Shown: positions 50,852-58,855 of the stretch, piece by piece
Numbering within the stretch: position 1 is the first letter of the stretch
How the letters are laid out: every line of letters begins with the position of its first letter
NCBI RefSeq assembly: GCF_002007105.1
Contig: NZ_MVBC01000007.1
Coordinates: 62,001-126,000 of the forward strand
DNA from: Hymenobacter sp. CRA2
GTDB taxonomy: Bacteria > Bacteroidota > Bacteroidia > Cytophagales > Hymenobacteraceae
DNA: 64,000 nt
Reading direction: 5' to 3'
Notes under the pieces: model-generated
Seen by the model: only the letters and a program-made list of their open reading frames with translations
Told to the model about the DNA's origin: nothing
The model's database searches: none
Translations under genes and position numbers: made by a program

Positions 50852-51886
50852 CTAGCCCGCCGTCGGCACAGCAGCCGCAGCCCCGAGCAGCGGCAGGCGC
50901 ACCGTAAACGTGGCCGGCTCGTCGTGAATCTGCACGGGCTGCCGCGCGGCCAGCAGGGCGTACCGCTCCCGGATGTTGCGCAGGCCCAGGCCGGTGCTCG
51001 GCCCGAGGCTGGTGGTGCGGGCGCGGCGCGGGTTCTGCACCGTCAGCCAGCCCTCCGCTGCCGTTACGCGCACCCGTAGCGGGTGCCGGCGCGAGGCTTC
51101 GTTGTGCTTGAGCGCGTTTTCGATCAGCAGCTGCACGCTCAGCGGGGCTACCTGCTCGTCGAGCAGCGCCCCGGGTACTTCCACGCTCACCTGCAGATTG
51201 TCGCGTAGGCGAGCTTTCTGCAGCGCCACATACGCCTCCACGAAGGCCAGTTCCTCGCGCAGCGGCACGGTGAGCCGCTCGCGGCTCAGCAGCACGTAGC
51301 GGTACACGTCGGCGAGCTGCTCCACAAATTGCTGGGCCGGGGCGTTGTCGGGCTCCACCAGGGCGGCCAGGGTGTTGAGCGAGTTGAAGAGAAAGTGCGG
51401 GTCGAGCTGCTGCTGCAGGGCCTGTAGCTCGGCCCGTTGGCTGGCGCTTTGCAGCTGCTCGGCCCGGCGCACGTTTTCGGCCCAGCGCAGAAAGAACATC
51501 CGGCTTTCGTACACCAGCATCACAATGCTGGTGGGCACTAGGTTGAACTTGATCTGCTCGGCCAGGTACCGCGGCGTGAACGAGAAATACTGCGGCAGAA
51601 ACAGTTGCAGCAGCGCCACAATGGCGACGGTGGCCACGCTGGTATAGAGCAGGCAGGCTGGCACCAGCAGCCACAGCCGGCGCGAGGTGTGCTCCACCCG
51701 CGGAAAACGCTGCACCAGCAGCGCCCAAATGCTGCGCACGCCCAGCCACAGCACGGCCGTAAACAGGGCAGAAATGCCCCAGCTCACGACAAAATTCGCC
51801 ACTGACTCCTGGTACCACCCATTCAGCAGCACAATCAGCAGGCTCAGCAGCGGAATGCCCAGCAGGCGTAGGCGACGGTCGTCCAT
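50852..51886 (-). CDS. LytS/YehU-type sensor histidine kinase
   Basis: A 344-residue membrane kinase. Four hydrophobic segments are seen ('LGIPLLSLLIVLLNGW', 'FVVSWGISALFTAVLW', 'LWLLVPACLLYTSVATVAIV', 'LVPTSIVMLVYES'). The His_kinase domain has H164 in 'LQQQLDPHFLFNSLNTL', then 'LSVQLLIENALKHN' and 'STGLGLRNIRERY'. The ligand is unknown. Its cognate LytTR regulator is probably the one at 49304-50074. Confidence 0.88.
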   Translation of the reverse strand: MDDRRLRLLGIPLLSLLIVLLNGWYQESVANFVVSWGISALFTAVLWLGVRSIWALLVQRFPRVEHTSRRLWLLVPACLLYTSVATVAIVALLQLFLPQYFSFTPRYLAEQIKFNLVPTSIVMLVYESRMFFLRWAENVRRAEQLQSASQRAELQALQQQLDPHFLFNSLNTLAALVEPDNAPAQQFVEQLADVYRYVLLSRERLTVPLREELAFVEAYVALQKARLRDNLQVSVEVPGALLDEQVAPLSVQLLIENALKHNEASRRHPLRVRVTAAEGWLTVQNPRRARTTSLGPSTGLGLRNIRERYALLAARQPVQIHDEPATFTVRLPLLGAAAAVPTAG

Positions 51887-52076
51887 GGCAAATGAGAAGT
51901 ACTGAGGCTGACGTAGGGCGCCTGCGCCGGGGAGTGTGGCTGACAGAAGTCAGCTGCCGGGCCGAAGCAGCGCAAAATACGTCCACGCCAGAGTAATATA
52001 GGCTGCGGCCCGCAGCGGAAGGTAGGAGCATAGCGGCCGGACAATAAGGTGCCCCGCCAGCAACCAGGCCCCGAAC

Positions 52077-52925
52077 CTACAGCAGCGGCAGGCCCTGCAT
52101 GGCGTGCCAGTACAGCCAGGCCACAGCGGCTACGTACAGCGCCGCGAACAGGACCACGCCCAATGTCTGCACGGCGGCCCGGCGCGTGACGTAGCGCTCC
52201 AGCAGCCAGCCGACCAGCGGCAGCGCCTGCAAGGCGTGCAGACCCAGGAAGTGCGCGGCGCGCAGGTCGCCGTGGCGGGTGCTCCAGCCCAGCACGGGCA
52301 GGCCTGCACCCCCGTCGGCGGCGCCCACGGTGTGGGCCATGCGCCCGGCCATCACGCCGCCCACGGCGCTGCCCACCAGAAACAGAATCAGGCCCAGCCG
52401 GATGCCCCATACCCAGGCCGCCGAGCCAAAAGGCCGCCGGCGAAACACCAGCACAATGGCCCACACGATGGCGGCCGAATTGAGCATGATGAACACGCCC
52501 ATGATCTGAAACAGCACAGCGTCGAAGACCGAATCGATGTTGAAGTGCGAGGTAGTGCCCCGGGCTGCCTGCAGCACGATGCAGGCCATTTCGACTACCA
52601 GCGACAGCGCCACCAGCCGGCCAATACGGCGGGCGCTGCGCTGGTCCTGGGCAGGCACGTCGGCCAGCAGCCAGGCCAGCGTCCAGAGGTAAATCAGCCC
52701 CGAGGCACTGAACTTCGCGGGCTTGATCCACACGTTCAGGCCCGTTACCACGCGGTCATCTACCAGCCACAGGGCCAGGGCCAGCACCAGCAACGCCACG
52801 TGCAGCCAACCGGTCCAGGCCAGCGCGGGCTGGCAGCCGTGAATGATGCGCAGCCAGGCCGGGCGCCAGCTAGCCAGGGCCTGAGGACGAGAAGGCAGGG
52901 TAAGGGTAAGAGCAGCAGTTTTCAT
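52077..52925 (-). CDS. polytopic membrane protein, unknown
   Basis: A 282-residue protein with about seven hydrophobic segments, e.g. 'WLHVALLVLALALWLVD', 'LIYLWTLAWLLADV', 'LGLILFLVGSAVGGVMAG' and 'VVLFAALYVAAVAWLYW'. His and Gly occur in loops ('GWSTRHGDLRAAHFLGLHAL'). I do not recognise a family. It lies 45 bp behind the ABA4-like gene on the same strand, so they may form an operon. Confidence 0.65.
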   Translation of the reverse strand: MKTAALTLTLPSRPQALASWRPAWLRIIHGCQPALAWTGWLHVALLVLALALWLVDDRVVTGLNVWIKPAKFSASGLIYLWTLAWLLADVPAQDQRSARRIGRLVALSLVVEMACIVLQAARGTTSHFNIDSVFDAVLFQIMGVFIMLNSAAIVWAIVLVFRRRPFGSAAWVWGIRLGLILFLVGSAVGGVMAGRMAHTVGAADGGAGLPVLGWSTRHGDLRAAHFLGLHALQALPLVGWLLERYVTRRAAVQTLGVVLFAALYVAAVAWLYWHAMQGLPLL

Positions 52926-52970
52926 AGTCGGCAAGGGTAGAAGAATAGATTCCGAAGTAGGAGCAGGTAC

Positions 52971-53426
52971 TTAAGCCGGGATTGCCGGCGCGCCGGGCGC
53001 GGGCGTCGGCCGCAGCTGGCGCAGGGCAGCGTACAGCAGCAGCCCAATGGGCCCAACCAAGAACGTGAGCACCAGCGCGGGCAGCAGCAGAATGTGCGGC
53101 AGGCCGCGGCGTTCGGCGTCGCGCACTTCCCAGATGCCCACGCACAGATCGAAGCAGAGGTAGTGGGCCCAGCCGGCCGTGAGAGCCCACGGGTCACGAA
53201 ACAGCGCGGCCACCTCGGCCAGGGAGCTGAAGCTGCCTTCGGTGGCGTGGGGACTGAGGTAGTGCACCACCAGCAGAGCGGCGTAGGTGGCGGCGAGCAG
53301 CAGGGGCCAGGCACCGCTGCGGATGAGGCGGCGCGTCAGCCCCCAGCGCGGGGCCACGGCCAGCAGCAGCCAGGCGGGCAGCACGGCCGTGTTGGCCAGC
53401 GAAAACACGAGTTCGGGCGTGAGCAT
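52971..53426 (-). CDS. ABA4-like (DUF4281) membrane protein
   Basis: A 151-residue protein with four membrane helices. It has the family features 'VFSLANTAVLPAWLLLAVAP' at the start, 'SLAEVAALFRDPWALTAGW' and 'HYLCFDLCVGIWEVRDA', and ends with 'GPIGLLLYAAL'. In plants ABA4 is needed for neoxanthin formation; bacterial members are uncharacterised, though carotenoid-linked roles are sometimes suggested. It is divergent from a beta-barrel-type gene across a set of 21-bp-spaced repeats. Confidence 0.82.
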   Translation of the reverse strand: MLTPELVFSLANTAVLPAWLLLAVAPRWGLTRRLIRSGAWPLLLAATYAALLVVHYLSPHATEGSFSSLAEVAALFRDPWALTAGWAHYLCFDLCVGIWEVRDAERRGLPHILLLPALVLTFLVGPIGLLLYAALRQLRPTPAPGAPAIPA

Positions 53427-53489
53427 CGGGGGTAGAAGTAAGGTTCGGCTCAAAACTACGCGGCGGGGCGGGGCAGCCGTAGCCCAAGC

Positions 53490-53542
53490 CGGGTGAACCG
53501 CCGGCAGGGGCGGGTGAACCGGGAGGCGGACCGGGTGAACCG
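53490..53542. repeat. three 11-bp direct repeats with 21-bp period
   Basis: CGGGTGAACCG occurs exactly at 53490, 53511 and 53532, a spacing of two helical turns, between the divergent ABA4-like and beta-barrel-type genes. Each unit is also nearly symmetric (CGG...CCG). This looks like a multi-site operator for a transcription factor. Confidence 0.75.
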
Positions 53543-53583
53543 CTGGCTGACCGAGGCGCTACAACTTCCTGCCCGGCACCGCG

Positions 53584-53591
53584 TAGCTTTG
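53584..53591 (+). promoter_or_regulatory. -7 box five bases from a GTG start (leaderless candidate)
   Basis: TAGCTTTG is an exact -7 match that ends 4 nt before the GTG at 53596. Transcription would begin at or next to the start codon. Confidence 0.6.
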
Positions 53592-53595
53592 CGGC

Positions 53596-54294
53596 GTGAA
53601 CTGCTTCGTCCGGAAAGCCTCCGTCTGCGTGGCGGCCGCTGCGCTGCTGCCCGTGGCCGCAGCCGCCCTGCCACCTCCCGATTCCAGCCTCGTGCGGCAG
53701 ACGCACCGGCGCGTCGTGTTTCAGTTCGACCAGCGGTACTCCCTGCTGCAGGGCGCACTGGTGGGCATCAACGGCGTGAAGCTGGGCGTGGAGTGGCGCG
53801 GCCGCTTGCGCACGGGTGTGGGCTTGTACTTTCTCAGCAGCGCCGTGCCCACCCGCGAAACGCCGCCCGTCTTCGTGCCGCCCGGCGCCGAGGACAAGGT
53901 GCGCTTCCGCTACGCGGCGCTCTACGGCGAGTACGTGCTCATCGGCAACCCGCGCTGGGAGCTGAGCACGCCCGTGCAGGCCGGGGTGGGGCGCTACTAC
54001 ACCCGTTACCAGTACCCCGACGGCACGGTGTACCACTCGCCCCGCCGCACCATCTGGCTGATCGAGCCCACGGTGGGCGGGCACATGCGCGTGTTTCGCT
54101 GGGTGGGCATCGGGGGCGGGGTAGGGTACCGCCAGGCCCTGCTCACCGCCGATAAGCTCGAAGACGACATCAGCGGCGTGATTTTCTACGGCCGCGTCAA
54201 GCTCTTCCTCGGCGACCTGTACAAAGTAGTGCGGGGTCGCGAGCGGCTGTTTTCGCAGCGGGGCCTGCACCGCCGCGACTGGCCGGCCCGGTAG
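53596..54294 (+). CDS. putative outer-membrane beta-barrel protein
   Basis: A 232-residue exported protein. The N-terminal 25 residues act as a signal peptide. The rest shows alternating hydrophobic/polar strands rich in Tyr, Gly, Arg and aromatic residues ('GVEWRGRLRTGVGLYFLSS', 'YAALYGEYVLIG', 'GGHMRVFRWVGIGGGVGYR'), as in small outer-membrane barrels. GTG is the only good start and sits behind a perfect -7 box. It lies beyond three direct repeats, which may control it. Confidence 0.65.
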   Translation: MNCFVRKASVCVAAAALLPVAAAALPPPDSSLVRQTHRRVVFQFDQRYSLLQGALVGINGVKLGVEWRGRLRTGVGLYFLSSAVPTRETPPVFVPPGAEDKVRFRYAALYGEYVLIGNPRWELSTPVQAGVGRYYTRYQYPDGTVYHSPRRTIWLIEPTVGGHMRVFRWVGIGGGVGYRQALLTADKLEDDISGVIFYGRVKLFLGDLYKVVRGRERLFSQRGLHRRDWPAR

Positions 54295-54369
54295 CCTGCG
54301 GGCCGTACGCCGGTCCGAAATGCGCAAATGTTGGCTACGACCCAGTTGACGGTGAATTCATAGAAAGCA

Positions 54370-54407
54370 AAAAACGGCCGCTCCTGACGTCAGGAGCGGC
54401 CGTTTTT
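54370..54407. terminator. bidirectional terminator, perfect 38-bp palindrome
   Basis: Two 19-bp arms meet with no loop in between (54370-54388 and 54389-54407), with A5 and T5 at the ends. It lies between the convergent barrel-type and protease genes. Confidence 0.9.
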
Positions 54408-54425
54408 GATCGGTGCCCGGGTACC

Positions 54426-56030
54426 TTAATCGGCGTACTGCAGCTGCAGCGCCTCGCCCACCTGCTCGGCCGGAATGGCAAAGCCGATGCCCTCGATGCC
54501 GCGCCCCACCAGCTTGGCGTTGACGATGCCTACCAGTTCGCCGGAGCGGGCCACCAGGGCGCCGCCGGAGTTGCCGGGGTTGATGCTCACATCGGTTTGC
54601 AGGATGGTGTGGCCCTCCACCTTGCGGCGGCCGCTGATGATGCCCTTGGTGATGGTCTGGCCCAGCTCCTTGTCGGCGGGCGTGCCGATGGCAAACACGT
54701 CGGTGCCCAGGTCGGCGGCGCCGGCCGTGGGCAGCAGGAAGGGCGTGAGGCCGTCCACGTCCACTTTCAGCAGCGCCAGGTCCATTTCGGGGTTGGTGCG
54801 CACCACTTTAGCTTTGGCCTCCAGCCCGTCGGGCAGGTTTACTTTCACTTCCTCCTGCTCGCCCACCACGTGGAAGTTGGTCACGATGTAGCCGTCAGCG
54901 GAGATGATGCAGCCGCTGCCGTGGCCGCCGGCGGTTTCCACCGTCACCACGCGGCGCGCGGCCGCCCCGATTTCGTTGCCGTTGGCGGCTGGCTTCAGCG
55001 CGGTGCGGTGCAGCACGATGGGCGCCTGCTTTTCCTCGGGGGCGTCGCCGGCCGGTTTGGCCAGGGCCGTGGTTACCTGCTTGCTACCCACGAAGGCATA
55101 TAGCGCGTTTTCGAAGGCGTCTTCGAAGGCTGCCGAGCCGCCCTTCTCAAACTTGAGCGCGTCGCCGGTGGTCTTCTGCTCGAAGACGGTTTGGCGGTTG
55201 CGGTTCAGCAGCTTCCAGGTCACTTCCACCGAGCAGCGCGTTTCGTAGCGGGCCAGGGCCTCGTAGGGGCTGGAGGCGCGGACATCGAGGTGCACGGTGC
55301 GCATCTCGCCCTGCAGGGTGTAGCGCGTGTTGGCCCCGGTCGAAAACAGGCTCTTGGCTTCCGTGGCCGGCACGGCGTAGCCCAGGTCCTTAAGCGAGCT
55401 GTTCACGGTTTGCTTCAGGTGGTCCGAGTCCACGTCCAGCGACTTGCCGAAGTACAGCGTTTCGGTCTCGCCCTTGTGAACGGAGGCGGTGCCCATTTTG
55501 TCGCCGCCCTTGAGGTGCACGTTCAGCACCGTGCACTGCACCGTCTGGCTCCCGGCTACCTGGGTAGGCTTGCGCACCAGCTGCGCCCCGATGGTCTTCT
55601 TGTTCAGGCGCTTGTGCGAGCCGGTGGCCAGATCGATCAGATAGGGCGCAAACCCCAGAACCAGCCCCGTGCCGTGCAGGTCGATGTCGTTGGCCTGGGT
55701 GTAGAGGGGGGCGGCCAGGGCGCCCAGGCTGAGGTACACCGTGGAGTTCCACTTGTCGGGGTAGAGCATTTCCACGTGGTCCTTGTAGCCCTCGTGCTTC
55801 ACGCGCACCTCCGAGTTCTTGTTGCGTCGCAGCCGGATCTTCACCTCGCCGGGGTTGCCGGCAATGGGGCGGGTCTTCACCTCCTTGTCGTTCACTAAAA
55901 TGGTGCTGCCCGCCGGCTGGCCCACCACCTTCACCGTTTGCCACGGCGTGGAGAGAATGGTGGCGCAGCTGGGCAGCAACGTGGAGCTGATGAGCAGGCC
56001 GCTGATAACTAGGGTAGAGCGTTTTGTCAT
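54426..56030 (-). CDS. PEGA-like / trypsin-like serine protease lipoprotein, paralogue 1
   Basis: A 534-residue lipoprotein with the lipobox 'LLPSC' (Cys22). Residues about 33-85 are PEGA-like ('GQPAGSTILVNDKEV', 'VRVKHEGYKDHVEMLYP'). A region of about 200 residues unlike any family I know follows ('TVNSSLKDLGYAVPATEAKS', 'FEKGGSAAFEDAFENALYAF'). The C-terminal third is a DegP/HtrA-type S1C protease: H387 in 'VTNFHVVG', D417 in 'MDLALLKVD' and S488 in 'NPGNSGGAL'. No PDZ domain follows. The active site is complete. The gene at 56937-58484 encodes a close paralogue with the same plan. Confidence 0.86.
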   Translation of the reverse strand: MTKRSTLVISGLLISSTLLPSCATILSTPWQTVKVVGQPAGSTILVNDKEVKTRPIAGNPGEVKIRLRRNKNSEVRVKHEGYKDHVEMLYPDKWNSTVYLSLGALAAPLYTQANDIDLHGTGLVLGFAPYLIDLATGSHKRLNKKTIGAQLVRKPTQVAGSQTVQCTVLNVHLKGGDKMGTASVHKGETETLYFGKSLDVDSDHLKQTVNSSLKDLGYAVPATEAKSLFSTGANTRYTLQGEMRTVHLDVRASSPYEALARYETRCSVEVTWKLLNRNRQTVFEQKTTGDALKFEKGGSAAFEDAFENALYAFVGSKQVTTALAKPAGDAPEEKQAPIVLHRTALKPAANGNEIGAAARRVVTVETAGGHGSGCIISADGYIVTNFHVVGEQEEVKVNLPDGLEAKAKVVRTNPEMDLALLKVDVDGLTPFLLPTAGAADLGTDVFAIGTPADKELGQTITKGIISGRRKVEGHTILQTDVSINPGNSGGALVARSGELVGIVNAKLVGRGIEGIGFAIPAEQVGEALQLQYAD

Positions 56031-56165
56031 AGGGTAAACACAGGAGGAGAAGGACTGAATTGTCGGGATTAAGCCCGTAGGCAAAACCCGTCCAAGGTAA
56101 GCACAATTCGCAGGGCCGTGGTACTGAAAGCAGGCCGGGAGAAGGATTTTTTTGGGGCCAGCAAA

Positions 56166-56224
56166 AACATCGCCCCGGGCGGAGTCACCGGTTCCTGGCG
56201 AACCAATGGCCTCCGCCCGGGGCG
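56166..56224 (-). terminator. Rho-independent terminator of the 136-residue gene
   Basis: A perfect 13-bp stem (56171-56183 and 56212-56224) with a 28-nt loop is followed by a T-run on the minus strand. Confidence 0.75.
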
Positions 56225-56261
56225 GTCCGGGATGCGCCTGCGGGGCGCGGTAAAGAGGACC

Positions 56262-56672
56262 TTACGGCTTGGTAACGGTGACGCCCGTCGAGGAGCGCAG
56301 CCGGCGCATCACGTAGTAGCGGTCGGTGTCGTGCGCGGTGGTTTTGGTTGGGGTGGGGCGGTCGGGCTGGTACACCTGCACCAGTTCCCAGCCCAGGGAG
56401 CCCAGGTAGTTGAGGGCACTGATGGGCGTGGCAAATACCTGGAGCTTACCCACTTCCAGTTTCGATAGCTCGGGGCCGCCCAGCTTCTCGCGGCCGTAGC
56501 CAAAGTCGGCGTACACGTTGCTGCTGCCGGTCACGTGCACTTCGCAGTACTCATAGCGGCTGGCCTCGGGAGTGGACTGGGGCTGGGACCGGTTGTTCTG
56601 GGCCTGCGCACCGGCCGCTGCAGTTAGCAGAAAGAGGAATGCGAATAGCCAGGTTTGTAGCGTGCGGGTCAT
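56262..56672 (-). CDS. secreted DUF4177-like small protein
   Basis: A 136-residue protein with a signal peptide ending at 'AGAQAQ'. The mature part has 'YEYCEVHVTGSSNVYADFGY', 'ALNYLGSLGWELVQVY' and 'DRYYVMRRLRS'. The pattern 'LN-x-LG-x-x-GWELV ... Y-x-(M/L)-(R/K)-R' is that of DUF4177-type small domains. It lies between the two protease paralogues on the same strand but has its own terminator. Function unknown. Confidence 0.65.
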   Translation of the reverse strand: MTRTLQTWLFAFLFLLTAAAGAQAQNNRSQPQSTPEASRYEYCEVHVTGSSNVYADFGYGREKLGGPELSKLEVGKLQVFATPISALNYLGSLGWELVQVYQPDRPTPTKTTAHDTDRYYVMRRLRSSTGVTVTKP

Positions 56673-56861
56673 GGGGATGGAGAAGAAAAGGGGGAACGTG
56701 AAACGTAGCGAATAAACGCAAAAGCCCGCTATACGCTATCTGTAGGCCGGAAAGACGAGGTCTGGGCAGTGGCTTGTCGGGCGACTGGCACAGCGACTCA
56801 GTTACAAGTATGATGTGGCACAGGGCTTTAGCTCGTCAGTCGCAGCCGTACCGCACCGCGT

Positions 56862-56903
56862 CCAAAAACACACAAGCCGGCTGCGCGAGGCGCAGCCGGC
56901 TTG
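56862..56903 (-). terminator. Rho-independent terminator of protease paralogue 2
   Basis: A perfect 13-bp stem (56873-56885 and 56891-56903) and a following T-run on the minus strand. Confidence 0.8.
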
Positions 56904-56936
56904 GGCAGGCAGACCACCGGGGCCCGCCACACGGAG

Positions 56937-58484
56937 TTAGTTGATGTACTTCAGGTGCAGCGCCTGCAGCACCTGCGGGGCCGGAATAGCAAAGCCCAGG
57001 CCTTCAATGCCGCGGCCCATCAGCTTGGCGTTGATGACGCCCAGCAGGTTGCCGGTGCGGTTCACCAGGGCCCCGCCCGAGTTGCCAGGGTTGATGCTCA
57101 CGTCGGTCTGGATAAAGCTGCGGCCTTCCACCTTGCGCTGGGCGCTGATGATGCCCTTGGTCACGGTCTGGCCCAGGTCGCGGTCGGCGGGCGTGCCGAT
57201 GGCAAACACGTCGGTGCCCAGGTCCACGCCGCCTTCTTCCACCAGGCGCAGCGGCTGCAGCGGCTTGCCGGCCTTCACCTTCAGCAGGGCCAGGTCCATG
57301 GTTTCGTTTACGCGTACGATGTCGGCCTTGAGGCTGTCACCGCTCTGCAGCACCACGCGCACTTCGTTGGCCCCGTCCACCACGTGGAAGTTGGTCACGA
57401 TGTAGCCGTCGGCCGAGAGGATGCAGCCGCTGCCGTGCCCATCGGTGGTTTCCACCGTCACCACGCCCTTGGCCGCGCGGCTGATGTCGTTGCTTTCCTG
57501 CGTGCTCGTCACGGGGCGGGCCAGGCTGATTTCCTTTTCCTCCTCCGTGTCCACCGTCGTTTTCGGGGCCGATTTGCTCAGCAGCTCGTAGGGCTTCTTG
57601 TTGTAGAGGAAGGCGTAGAACGCGTTTTCAAAGGAGTCTTCGAAAGCCGCCGAGCCGCCCTTCTCAAACTTGTCGGCGTTGCCCGTGGTCTTTTGCTCGA
57701 ATACGACCTCCTTTTTGCGGTTGAGCAGCTTCCAGTTGACGGTGGTTTCGCAGCGGGTAAAGTACTTGGCGTACGCCTCGTAGCGGTGCGTGGCCACCAC
57801 GTCGTAGCGGATGTTCTGCAGCTCGCCCACCACGGTGTACTTCGCCGAGGTGCCGGCCGAAAATAGGCTCTTGGCTTCCGTATCGGGCACCGAGAAGCCA
57901 GCTTCCTTCAGGGCGCTGTTCACGTTTTCCTTCAGGTGGTTGGCGTCGGTGTCCAGCGACTTGCCGTAGTACAGGATTTCCTCCGGGCTGTTCTTGACGT
58001 AGAAGTTGCCCAGTTTGTCGCCGCCCTTGAAGCGCACCGTCACGCCGCTGCATGCCACGGGCAGGCTGCCGTCAATCTTGTTCGGCAGCTTGATCATCGG
58101 GGCGTTGACCTCGCTCTTGTTGAGGCGGTACACCGCGCCGGTGCCCATGTCCACCAGGTACGGAATCAGCAGGGTCGGAATGCTGGCAATTAGGTCGAGG
58201 ATGGCCAACGGGTTGGTCTTATCCGGGTACAGAATTTCCGTGTGGTCCTTGTAGCCCTCGGCCTTCAGCGTGATTTCCGAGGTCTTCTTGCGCGACAGGC
58301 GCACCCTCGGCGGCGTGGTGTTGCTGTTCTTGGCCGGCGTGCTGTTGACGTAGACTACTGTGCCCGCCGGCGCGCCCGTGATGTGCACCGTTTGCTTGGG
58401 TGTGGAAATGATGGTGGCGCAGCTTTGCAGCAGCATCGAGCTGATCAGCAGGCTGCCCACCGCTGGGGTAAAAAGTTTTTTCAT
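56937..58484 (-). CDS. PEGA-like / trypsin-like serine protease lipoprotein, paralogue 2
   Basis: A 515-residue lipoprotein with the lipobox 'LLQSC' (Cys22, the same position as paralogue 1). The PEGA-like domain (about 33-85) has 'GAPAGTVVYVNSTPA' and 'LKAEGYKDHTEILYPDK'. The middle contains a hydrophobic stretch ('AILDLIASIPTLLIPYLVDM') and the shared 'FEKGGSAAFEDSFENAFYAF'. The protease triad is H367, D397 and S469 ('NPGNSGGAL'). There is no PDZ domain. The two genes probably arose by tandem duplication, with a small secreted-protein gene now between them. The substrate is unknown. Confidence 0.86.
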   Translation of the reverse strand: MKKLFTPAVGSLLISSMLLQSCATIISTPKQTVHITGAPAGTVVYVNSTPAKNSNTTPPRVRLSRKKTSEITLKAEGYKDHTEILYPDKTNPLAILDLIASIPTLLIPYLVDMGTGAVYRLNKSEVNAPMIKLPNKIDGSLPVACSGVTVRFKGGDKLGNFYVKNSPEEILYYGKSLDTDANHLKENVNSALKEAGFSVPDTEAKSLFSAGTSAKYTVVGELQNIRYDVVATHRYEAYAKYFTRCETTVNWKLLNRKKEVVFEQKTTGNADKFEKGGSAAFEDSFENAFYAFLYNKKPYELLSKSAPKTTVDTEEEKEISLARPVTSTQESNDISRAAKGVVTVETTDGHGSGCILSADGYIVTNFHVVDGANEVRVVLQSGDSLKADIVRVNETMDLALLKVKAGKPLQPLRLVEEGGVDLGTDVFAIGTPADRDLGQTVTKGIISAQRKVEGRSFIQTDVSINPGNSGGALVNRTGNLLGVINAKLMGRGIEGLGFAIPAPQVLQALHLKYIN

Positions 58485-58855
58485 GCAGACTGGAAAGGGT
58501 GGTAAAAGAAGCAGCCGACAGAAGTCAAAATGAATAAAAATGAGCCCCGAACGGACTGGTGTAATCAGGGTAAAGTAACCGCTAAATTCTTGAATAATTC
58601 TATACTGCTAGATAAAATTAAATAACGTGTTTGTCCGCTCTGGTCGGCGGGCTAAAGTCGTTTCTGCATCCGCACAGTTCGGCAACGCGGCCAGAATCGA
58701 AGCCAGTCCGCGGCTTGGCTACTGACTGATTAGCAGTAAGGTGCGTGGCGGTTCGACAAGGCCAATGAATTGACGGTAGCCGCCAGCGCACAGGCTGAGG
58801 CCCAAACGATGGCGGCTAACGATAAGCGAAATTGGGCTTCTGTTGGGTAAGCGCG
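58485..58855. other. 371-bp intergenic region with an AT-rich tract
   Basis: The tract at about 58530-58640 is A/T-rich (for example AATAAAAATGAG and GATAAAATTAAATAACG) and probably holds the promoter of protease paralogue 2. No gene or clear repeat was seen in the remainder. Confidence 0.5.

Noticed and set aside
53490-53542. CRISPR array or replication origin iterons
   Set aside because: Only three 11-bp repeats with 10-bp gaps; too short for CRISPR, and no dnaA, rep or AT-rich unwinding region is nearby.
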